A stretch of 8,878 bases of DNA from positions 1 to 8,878 of the forward strand of contig JAJQID010000150.1 of NCBI GenBank assembly GCA_021199405.1. Direction: 5' to 3'. Shown piece after piece: positions 1-5,676 of the stretch. The notes under the pieces were generated by a model. That model ran no database searches, was not told the origin of the DNA, and was given only the letters and a program-made list of their open reading frames with translations. Position 1 is the stretch's first letter, and each line of letters starts with the position of its first letter. This DNA is from Lachnospiraceae bacterium (GTDB lineage: Bacteria; Bacillota; Clostridia; Lachnospirales; Lachnospiraceae). The translations under genes and the position numbers were made by a program.

Positions 1-954
1 TCAGTAATTGGAACGCAAGCGTTCCATTACTGACCTTTCGACCCTGGTATCATCAAAATTCAGCGTCACCGTCCTGCCGTCTCTGGCGGCGACAGCGTTG
101 GGGAAAATTTTGCGCACGCCGTCCATATATTCCTCCGGTCTCATCAGGGATGGACTGTAATGGGTCAGCCACAGCTCCTTCACCTGTGCCTCTCTGGCCA
201 GCTTCGCCGCCTCATAAAAGGTCATGTGTTTGTACTCCTTCGCCTTGGACAGCTTGTCCGGCTCTCCGTACATTCCCTCGCAGATAAACAGATCGCTGCC
301 CGCGGCGTGCTCTGCGATGGTTTTCACCGGGCGGGTGTCCGTACAGTAAGTCACCTTCAGACCCCTGCGCGGCGGTCCCAGCACCATATCCGGAGTGTAG
401 GTCACCCCCTCCGCCTCGATCACATTCCCTTTCTGCAGCCGGGACCAGTATTTCTGCGGAATGCCGGCGGCCAGCACCCTCTCCATATCAAATTTTCCCT
501 GACGCTTAATTTCCAGAGAATAACCATAGCAGACCACATTATGCTTAACCCGAAACGCAGTGATGGCAAAATCCCCAAAGTCCAGAATTTCCTCCGGTTC
601 ATTCAACTCCCGGAACTGTATCTCAAAGGGCAGCTCCGGCGCGATGACACGCAGCGCGTTTACCACCCGTTCCAGTCCTTTGGGGCCAATCATCAGAAGA
701 GGCTCGGTGCGTTCGGCGTTGCCCATGGTCAGAAGCAGACCCGGCAGACCGCTGATGTGGTCGGCGTGATAATGGGTGAAACACAGAATGTCGATGGGTT
801 TGGGGCTCCACCCCTTCTCCTTCAGGGCGATCTGTGTTCCCTCGCCGCAGTCAATCATAATACTTTTTCCGTTATAGCGGGCCATCATGGAGGTCAGCCA
901 CCTGTAGGGCAGGGGCATCATTCCGCCGGTTCCCAGCAGACATATATCCAGCAT
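1..954 (-). CDS. rnz: Ribonuclease Z-type MBL-fold hydrolase
   Basis: This is a 317-aa metallo-beta-lactamase-fold protein, complete from ATG (952-954) to TGA (1-3). Bacterial RNase Z is a cytoplasmic zinc endonuclease that removes 3' trailers from tRNA precursors, mainly those lacking an encoded CCA. Seen here: the N-terminal LGTGG strand, the zinc motif THYHADH at residues 60-66, a further candidate ligand H138, D206 in CTDTRP, H243 in YKHMT, H265 in LTHYSP, and GPKG at 90-93. The length fits the family (about 300-320 aa), and residues 165-197 lie where the flexible tRNA-binding arm is expected. One oddity is that the HEAT motif of classical RNase Z reads C-E-G-M at 225-228. The upstream Shine-Dalgarno is weak (AGAGAG). 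It could follow rimI in one transcript, but a 154-bp spacer with a large inverted repeat separates them. A related MBL hydrolase with another substrate remains possible. Confidence 0.82.
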   Translation of the reverse strand: MLDICLLGTGGMMPLPYRWLTSMMARYNGKSIMIDCGEGTQIALKEKGWSPKPIDILCFTHYHADHISGLPGLLLTMGNAERTEPLLMIGPKGLERVVNALRVIAPELPFEIQFRELNEPEEILDFGDFAITAFRVKHNVVCYGYSLEIKRQGKFDMERVLAAGIPQKYWSRLQKGNVIEAEGVTYTPDMVLGPPRRGLKVTYCTDTRPVKTIAEHAAGSDLFICEGMYGEPDKLSKAKEYKHMTFYEAAKLAREAQVKELWLTHYSPSLMRPEEYMDGVRKIFPNAVAARDGRTVTLNFDDTRVERSVMERLRSNY

Positions 955-989
955 AAAACAATCTCTCTAATTTATTTAACAATATTTCC

Positions 990-1064
990 GGTGCGGTGAT
1001 TTCATATAAACACGGCTCAAAACTGCCGTTAATCTTCGCCTTATTTATATGAAATCACCGCACC
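990..1064. repeat. Perfect 21-bp inverted repeat between rimI and rnz
   Basis: The arms at 990-1010 and 1044-1064 are exact reverse complements over 21 bases, separated by 33 bases. The outer part of the stem is GC-rich and the part next to the loop is AT-rich. A second small hairpin lies in the loop (ACGGC at 1012-1016 pairing with GCCGT at 1025-1029). No T-run follows on the minus strand, so it does not look like a rho-independent terminator for rimI. I see no target-site duplication and no coding capacity. It could be a small non-autonomous palindromic element (MITE or REP-like), or a structured mRNA spacer that sets relative rimI/rnz levels. The remaining bases of the 154-bp gap show nothing else clear. 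Confidence 0.9.
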
Positions 1065-1108
1065 TGCTTACCTGCAATCTTTTTATACAAAGGCTAGCCA
1101 GGAACAGT

Positions 1109-1549
1109 TCATCCCCGTCTCCACATGATCAGAGCGTCCTCCTCGGGGTTGGAATAAAAATGGGGTCTCACTCCCTCCGTCACAAATCCGTTTTTTTCAT
1201 ATAAATGAATCGCCGCCTGATTGGAGGCGCGCACCTCCAGTGTAAAGTCCTCAGCTCCACGCTCTCTTCCCCGGTGAAGAAGCTCGGCGAACATTTCTCC
1301 GGCGATTCCCTTTCCCCGCATTCGAGGGGATACGGCCACATTGAATACCTCCGCCTCATAAGGACCGATCAGCAGGCCGCACATTCCCACGACCTGTCCG
1401 TCTGACACAGCTGTCAGGTACAGGGTATCCTCCCTCTCAAGCATCTCCAGAAAAGCCTTTTCGCTCCAGGGTTCAGAAAAGCTGGCAGCCTCAATGGCAG
1501 CCACAGCGGGCACGTCCTCCGGGGTCATAAGGCGAATTTCAGGCTCCAC
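1109..1549 (-). CDS. rimI: Ribosomal protein N-acetyltransferase RimI (GNAT family)
   Basis: This is a 146-aa GNAT acetyltransferase. RimI uses acetyl-CoA to acetylate the N-terminal residue of a ribosomal protein (S18 in enteric bacteria). Seen here: the acetyl-CoA loop RGKGIA at 78-83, EVRASNQAAIHLYEKNGF at 105-122 with E105 and Y117 at the positions expected for the family's catalytic Glu and Tyr, and the late signature YSNPEEDALIM at 132-142. I chose the GTG at 1547-1549 because GGAGG lies 9 nt upstream and the length then matches the family (about 150 aa). A longer frame from TTG at 1592-1594 would add a basic 15-residue leader with no support. The start lies 11 bp inside the end of tsaB, which points to translational coupling. 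In many Firmicutes rimI sits between tsaB and tsaD; here tsaD does not follow. Confidence 0.9.
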   Translation of the reverse strand: MEPEIRLMTPEDVPAVAAIEAASFSEPWSEKAFLEMLEREDTLYLTAVSDGQVVGMCGLLIGPYEAEVFNVAVSPRMRGKGIAGEMFAELLHRGRERGAEDFTLEVRASNQAAIHLYEKNGFVTEGVRPHFYSNPEEDALIMWRRG

Positions 1550-2417
1550 TGTGCAAAACCTCCGGCAGCTCCTCTGTCTTTTCTTTTTTCTCAAAGCCGC
1601 TCATCCCGGACGATCCTGTTTCCTTTTCCGCCAGCTCCCGCTCCGCCTGGCTTAAGCGGAAATACTCCGGTTTGTGCTCATAGTAAGACACCATTTTCCC
1701 CTGGGCGGCATACCGCAGCGCCAGGGTACCCACAGCGGCGGCACTCTGAAGCCTTCGATGAGCCGGGGCAAAGGTGTAGGGTACCCTCAGCGTCTCCTGC
1801 AAGGTCTCACGATACGCCTGCACGCCATCTCCCAGAAGCACCACCGGCTTTCCCAGGCTGTTCAGCCTTTCCACTACCTCCGGCAGCAGACAGCAGACGC
1901 CCTCCATAAGACATGTCATTTCATACTCCTGAGACATCCCGCCCGGCACAGCCGTCTTCTCCAACGTTTCATCGCCGGGCATGGTATCGCCTTTTGGGAG
2001 GTCTGTTATTTTTCTGCCCTGTCCTGCCGGCGTAAAAGCATAAATTCCGGCATATACCTGATTCCTGCGGGCATCCATCAGAGGACAGACCAGTGCAGAG
2101 CTGCCGTACATCTGCCAGGCCAGTCCCTCCAGCGTTGGCACCTCAATGATGGGCTTTTCCAGCCCCTGCGCCAGTCCCTTGGCAGTCGCCGAGCCGATCC
2201 GCAGACCGGTAAAGGAGCCGGGGCCGCTGGCCACAGCGATGGCGTCAATCGTCTTTAAATCCAGCTCCGCCATGGTTCGTATTTCATCCAGCATGGGAAG
2301 CAGAGTCTGGGAATGTGTTTTTTTATAATGGACGGTATATTCCGCAATCAGGTCCTCGTCCTCTAAAAGAGCCACCGTAGCCACCAGCCCGGAGCTGTCA
2401 ATCGCCAAAATCTTCAT
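1539..2417 (-). CDS. tsaB: tRNA t6A biosynthesis protein TsaB
   Basis: This is a 292-aa member of the ASKHA-fold TsaB/YeaZ family. TsaB is the non-catalytic scaffold that joins TsaD and TsaE to transfer threonylcarbamoyl to A37 of tRNAs reading ANN codons. Seen here: MKILAIDSS at the N-terminus, HSQTLLPML at 35-43, GPGSFTGLRIG at 65-75, DARRNQVYAG at 115-124, LLGDGVQAY at 194-202 and YFRLSQAEREL at 252-262. It is longer than the usual 220-240 aa. A variable stretch of about 40 residues follows YAGIY (roughly 128-170), and a charged tail of about 28 residues follows the last conserved motif. The ATG at 2415-2417 gives the conserved start but has only a weak GGA upstream. A TTG at 2466-2468, overlapping the tsaE stop as TTGA, would add 17 unconserved residues. 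It overlaps rimI by 11 bp downstream. Confidence 0.93.
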   Translation of the reverse strand: MKILAIDSSGLVATVALLEDEDLIAEYTVHYKKTHSQTLLPMLDEIRTMAELDLKTIDAIAVASGPGSFTGLRIGSATAKGLAQGLEKPIIEVPTLEGLAWQMYGSSALVCPLMDARRNQVYAGIYAFTPAGQGRKITDLPKGDTMPGDETLEKTAVPGGMSQEYEMTCLMEGVCCLLPEVVERLNSLGKPVVLLGDGVQAYRETLQETLRVPYTFAPAHRRLQSAAAVGTLALRYAAQGKMVSYYEHKPEYFRLSQAERELAEKETGSSGMSGFEKKEKTEELPEVLHSGA

Positions 2418-2464
2418 TTTTCCAAATACGTAATAAGTGAAAGCTGCTGTCCGCTGCCGTTCAC

Positions 2465-2902
2465 TCAATCCGTTTCCCTTTCCACAATAATCCTCCGATA
2501 GTCAAAACCACGATCCGGATCCTTTTCTATGGTAATCCGGGTACAGTCCGCAGGCAGAAGCTCCTCAATCAGGTTTGCCCACTCCACCACGCACAGTCCT
2601 TCCCCGTAAAAATAATCCTCATAGCCGATCTCTTCCATTTCTTCCGGATCACCGATGCGATACACATCAAAATGATAAAAGGGCAGCCGCCCCTCCTCGT
2701 AAACCTGCAGAATTGTAAATGTGGGGCTGGATACCGGCTCCCTGACGCCCAGGCCCTCGGCTACTCCCTGCGTAAATACGGTTTTTCCCACGCCAAGATC
2801 ACCGAGCAGCGCAATCAGGCTTCCCGGCGCCGCCTCCCGCCCCATTCCTTCTCCCAGGGCAAAGGTTTCCCGGGAGGAAAAGGTCTCTATCGTTTTTTTC
2901 AT
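2465..2902 (-). CDS. tsaE: tRNA t6A biosynthesis ATPase TsaE
   Basis: This is a 145-aa P-loop ATPase of the TsaE/YjeE family. It works with TsaB and TsaD in the bacterial threonylcarbamoyl-transfer complex, where its ATP hydrolysis resets the complex between rounds. Seen here: Walker A GDLGVGKT at 34-41, the switch-like VSSPTFTI at 57-64, HFDVYRI at 77-83 and the Walker B-like VVEWAN at 105-110. The length is typical for the family. The ATG at 2900-2902 has an excellent Shine-Dalgarno, AGGAGG with 5 nt spacing. Its stop at 2465-2467 lies 47 bp before the tsaB start, so tsaE, tsaB and rimI read as one operon. The upstream gap to the YcxB-like gene is only 80 bp and holds no clear promoter or terminator, so that gene may head the same transcript. 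Confidence 0.95.
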   Translation of the reverse strand: MKKTIETFSSRETFALGEGMGREAAPGSLIALLGDLGVGKTVFTQGVAEGLGVREPVSSPTFTILQVYEEGRLPFYHFDVYRIGDPEEMEEIGYEDYFYGEGLCVVEWANLIEELLPADCTRITIEKDPDRGFDYRRIIVERETD

Positions 2903-2982
2903 TGAATCCTCCTCATATCAGCCTTTCACTCATCCGTCCGCAGGCTGCGCAGGAACCGCCATCCTTCCTCTCCGTGAAATTC

Positions 2983-3468
2983 TCAGTTCCTGATTTTCAC
3001 CTTCCCGGGCTCCATGTGTGTACAGATAAACTGAATCACATCCATCTCCTGCTCCTTTAATTCCCTGCGGGGAAAAATGCAGGCATTGACACGGGTAGTA
3101 TAGATAATAATGCTGCGGCTTGTGGACACGGCCCGGTACATATCCTTCCACTTCATGCTCTCCGTCGCCTCTCCCTGACTGACCGAAATGCCCTCCTCAT
3201 TGAACTCATAGCGCAGCACCTCCCGGAAGGCCGGAGTGTTGAGCGCCTGCTGTTTGCTTTTTAAAAAAAGGCTCCAGGGAAGATAGGCCAGCATAACCAC
3301 GCCGGCAATCAGATATATCCACTGATGATTCCCCAGGAAAATAATAACAGCCACTGCCCCCACGCAGCTTCCCAGAAGCCCCTGGGCGCCGTGATAGGCA
3401 TGGCGAAGCATATAATCGTACAGGTCGCCGCTGTTAATTTTAACGTCAATTTTTAATGTATCATCCAT
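2983..3468 (-). CDS. YcxB-like membrane protein
   Basis: This is a 161-aa protein with two predicted membrane helices close together, at about residues 28-45 and 49-69. A cytoplasmic-looking C-terminal domain follows: YEFNEEGISVSQGEATESMKW at about 87-107, then a basic, beta-rich stretch ending in IFPRREL at 131-137. That two-helix layout with the 'F.eeGi....g......W.d......' pattern resembles the YcxB-like family, whose function is unknown. No catalytic residues are evident. The ATG at 3466-3468 has AGGAG about 12 nt upstream, a somewhat long spacer. The gene precedes tsaE by 80 bp on the same strand and is divergent from the DUF975 gene. Co-transcription with the t6A genes is inferred from spacing only. 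Confidence 0.72.
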   Translation of the reverse strand: MDDTLKIDVKINSGDLYDYMLRHAYHGAQGLLGSCVGAVAVIIFLGNHQWIYLIAGVVMLAYLPWSLFLKSKQQALNTPAFREVLRYEFNEEGISVSQGEATESMKWKDMYRAVSTSRSIIIYTTRVNACIFPRRELKEQEMDVIQFICTHMEPGKVKIRN

Positions 3469-3523
3469 CTTTTCAGATTACTCCTGTAACAGAATTTTAA
3501 GAAAAACTTACATCCCATCCACA

Positions 3524-3552
3524 TTGTGTTTTGAATTACGACATGCTATAAT
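3524..3552 (+). promoter_or_regulatory. Sigma-A-type promoter for the DUF975 gene
   Basis: A -35-like TTGTGT lies at 3524-3529 and a perfect -10 TATAAT at 3547-3552, separated by 17 bases. A TG one base before the -10 (3544-3545) makes it an extended -10 element. Transcription would start near 3559, leaving a leader of about 48 nt. A short hairpin, GCCGCA (3554-3559) with TGCGGC (3565-3570), lies at the predicted start of the transcript. No equally good promoter was found on the opposite strand for the YcxB-like gene. Confidence 0.7.
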
Positions 3553-3606
3553 AGCCGCAGAGAATGCGGCCACTGCCGTTAAACCACTTATCAAAAAGGA
3601 GTCAAT

Positions 3607-4386
3607 ATGTATCATACAAACGCGGAATTAAAAGCCGCCGCCAAAAATTCCCTGCGGGGCCACTGGTTTCCGGCAATTACCATGCAGCTCATTATGTTCC
3701 TTATCTCTACCATCTCTCTGGGCGTCAATGACAGCGATTCGGCCATTCTTATTTCCCTTATCGTCAGTCTGCTCACCATCTGGCTTGATGTGGGGCTGGT
3801 CAGCTTTTATTTCAAGCTGTGCTGCGGACAGGGCGGAAACGCCGGGGTGGCGGATTTTCTCTATGCCTTCAAAAATCACCCCGTCAGATTCCTGGGCAAT
3901 TACCTGCTGCAGACGCTCTACCTGCTGCCCGGCACGATCATTTATTTTATCGGGATCTTTATCGCCGCCATCTTCTTCCTGGCAGGAACCGATATAGATA
4001 TACTGATGCTGTATCTGTCCGGAGACATCAACTATCTGCCTGACGTCAACCTGCCTGCCTCTGTGGCCTCCGCGCTGGTGCTTTTCATTATTGTGCTGAC
4101 CATCGCCTACATCCTCTATGCCGCCTGGATTTCCCTGACCTACTCTCAGACCACCCGAATTCTGGTCGATTTTCCGGATCTGAAAGTGACTCAGGCCTAC
4201 AAAAGATCCTCTCAGCTGATGAAGGGAAGGAGACTGCGGCTGCTGGGACTGCAGCTGAGCTTTATCCCCTGGGCTCTGCTCTCCGTCGTCACTCTGGGCA
4301 TAGGCTTTCTGTATCTGCTGCCCTACATGGGCTGCACCAATGTGCAGTTTTATCTGGATCTGGTACAGAGCAATTCCTCAACCTGA
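3607..4386 (+). CDS. DUF975 family integral membrane protein
   Basis: This is a 259-aa polytopic membrane protein. Hydrophobic segments lie at about residues 22-39, 47-70, 97-127, 152-176 and 212-238. It resembles the DUF975 family: an N-terminal amphipathic start with 'AAKNSLRGHWFPAI' (11-24), the LTYSQTTRILVDFPDL region (177-192), and SSQLMKGRR..LLGLQLSFIPW (201-222) before the last helix. The family is common in Firmicutes and has no established function. The ATG at 3607 is well supported by AAGGAG with 5 nt spacing. It is the only plus-strand gene here and forms its own unit, with a promoter at 3524-3552 and a strong terminator after the stop. There is no signal peptide and there are no obvious catalytic residues. 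Confidence 0.8.
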   Translation: MYHTNAELKAAAKNSLRGHWFPAITMQLIMFLISTISLGVNDSDSAILISLIVSLLTIWLDVGLVSFYFKLCCGQGGNAGVADFLYAFKNHPVRFLGNYLLQTLYLLPGTIIYFIGIFIAAIFFLAGTDIDILMLYLSGDINYLPDVNLPASVASALVLFIIVLTIAYILYAAWISLTYSQTTRILVDFPDLKVTQAYKRSSQLMKGRRLRLLGLQLSFIPWALLSVVTLGIGFLYLLPYMGCTNVQFYLDLVQSNSST

Positions 4387-4408
4387 CAGACATCTGAATT
4401 CCATCATT

Positions 4409-4453
4409 CGCCCGGTAACCGGTCAGGAGCAGACCATTACCGGGCGGTTTTAT
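4409..4453 (+). terminator. Rho-independent terminator of the DUF975 gene
   Basis: CGCCCGGTAA at 4409-4418 pairs perfectly with TTACCGGGCG at 4437-4446. A further inner pairing of GGTC (4421-4424) with GACC (4432-4435) extends the hairpin. GGTTTTATT and, a little further on, a second T-run (to 4463) follow on the plus strand. On the minus strand the stem is followed by AATGATGGA with no T-run, so it does not look like a two-way terminator for prfB. Confidence 0.9.
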
Positions 4454-4461
4454 TGTCTTTT

Positions 4462-5580
4462 TTATACTCCCGTTCCCAGGCTCTGCTGCTTCAGATAAGC
4501 GTTGATAAAGGGATCCAGTTCCCCGTCCAGCACAGCGTCCACATTACCGGTCTCCACATTGGTGCGATGATCCTTAACCATAGTATAGGGCTGAAGTACA
4601 TAGGAACGAATCTGACTGCCCCAGCCAATCTCCTTGACCTCACCGCGAATGTCCGAAAGCTTCTCCGCGTTGGTCTCCTGCTGCAGCATATACAGCTTGG
4701 ATTTGAGCATCTGCATGGCCTTGTCCTTATTCTGGAACTGGCTTCTCTCCTCCTGACAGGCCACCACAATCCCCGTAGGAATGTGCGTGATGCGAACAGC
4801 GGAGGAGGTCTTGTTGATATGCTGACCGCCGGCGCCGCTGCTTCGATAGGTGTCTACCTTCAGGTCCTCCGGATTGATGTCGATCTCTATGTCGTCATTT
4901 AACTCCGGCATCACATCCAGAGACACAAAGGAGGTCTGGCGCTTCCCCTGAGCGTTAAAGGGGGAAATGCGAACCAGCCGGTGGACGCCTTTTTCCGATT
5001 TCAGATATCCATAGGCGTTCTCTCCGTTGACCTGCCAGGTCACCGACTTAATTCCCGCCTCGTCTCCGTCCAGATAGTCCAGCACCTGAATCTCGAAGCC
5101 CTTGCGCTCCGCCCAGCGGGTATACATGCGGTAAAGCATACCCGCCCAGTCGCAGCTCTCCGTGCCTCCCGCGCCCGCGTTCAGCTTGAGGATGGCGTTA
5201 TTTTTATCATATTCTCCGGACAGAAGAGTGCTGATTCGAAGCTCCTCCAGTCGGCTGATGAAATCCTCCATCTCCGCCGTGATCTCCGGGACAAGGCTCT
5301 CATCCTGCTCCTCATTTCCCATCTCGATCAGGGTGTCAATGTCTTCCATCTGTGTCTGAAGGCCGTTCACCAGACTGACCGTGTCCTTCAGATTTTTTAA
5401 TTCCTTCATGCGCTTATTGGAGGAATCCGGGTCGTCCCAGAAATTGGGCGCCGACATTTCCATTTCCAGCTCCTCAATGCGCTTCTGCTTGTCCACAAGG
5501 CCAAGGGAATCCCGCACCTCCTTCAGCGGCTCCACATAGGTCTGCAACTTCTGCCTGGCCTGTTCCAGTTCTACTATCAT
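4462..5580 (-). CDS. prfB: Peptide chain release factor 2 (RF2)
   Basis: This is a 372-aa class I release factor. RF2 recognises UGA and UAA in the ribosomal A site and triggers hydrolysis of peptidyl-tRNA. Seen here: an N-terminal coiled-coil-rich domain 1 with 'SAPNFWDDP' at 43-51, the RF2-type stop-codon recognition tripeptide SPF at 206-208, and the catalytic GGQ at 251-253 in SSGAGGQHINKT. The conserved WGSQIRSYVLQPY..VKDHRT lies at 320-339. The frame is continuous from ATG (5578-5580). Most bacterial prfB genes have an in-frame UGA near codon 26 that needs a +1 shift; here codons 26-27 (5505-5500) read CTT GGC with no stop. The Shine-Dalgarno is GAGGGG. It lies 96 bp downstream of secA with no terminator between, matching the secA-prfB order known from Bacillus, so it is probably co-transcribed. 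Confidence 0.96.
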   Translation of the reverse strand: MIVELEQARQKLQTYVEPLKEVRDSLGLVDKQKRIEELEMEMSAPNFWDDPDSSNKRMKELKNLKDTVSLVNGLQTQMEDIDTLIEMGNEEQDESLVPEITAEMEDFISRLEELRISTLLSGEYDKNNAILKLNAGAGGTESCDWAGMLYRMYTRWAERKGFEIQVLDYLDGDEAGIKSVTWQVNGENAYGYLKSEKGVHRLVRISPFNAQGKRQTSFVSLDVMPELNDDIEIDINPEDLKVDTYRSSGAGGQHINKTSSAVRITHIPTGIVVACQEERSQFQNKDKAMQMLKSKLYMLQQETNAEKLSDIRGEVKEIGWGSQIRSYVLQPYTMVKDHRTNVETGNVDAVLDGELDPFINAYLKQQSLGTGV

Positions 5581-5676
5581 AGAAACCCCTCTGTTTTACT
5601 TCATTCTCTGTCTGCGAATCTGTATGCCATGCTCCCGTTTCAACGGCCTCATATCCGTACTGCGCCGTTATGCGCC

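Noticed and set aside
160..999. A 279-codon open frame on the plus strand opposite rnz
   Set aside because: It is antisense to the rnz gene and also runs into the inverted repeat; no family resemblance was seen.
990..1064. The inverted repeat as a rho-independent terminator of rimI
   Set aside because: On the minus strand the stem is followed by GGAAATATTG rather than a T-run, and the 33-base loop is unusually large.
3494..3606. Minus-strand promoter for the YcxB-like/tsaE group
   Set aside because: TAAAAT (3499-3494) and TATTAT (3553-3548) occur, but no acceptable -35 box lies 16-18 bases upstream of either.
4409..4446. Two-way termination also serving prfB
   Set aside because: The minus-strand side of the stem has no T-run.
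5642..5669. Inverted repeat AACGGC/GCCGTT between secA and prfB as a terminator
   Set aside because: The stem is only 6 bp with a 16-base loop and no T-run follows on the minus strand; read-through into prfB is expected.
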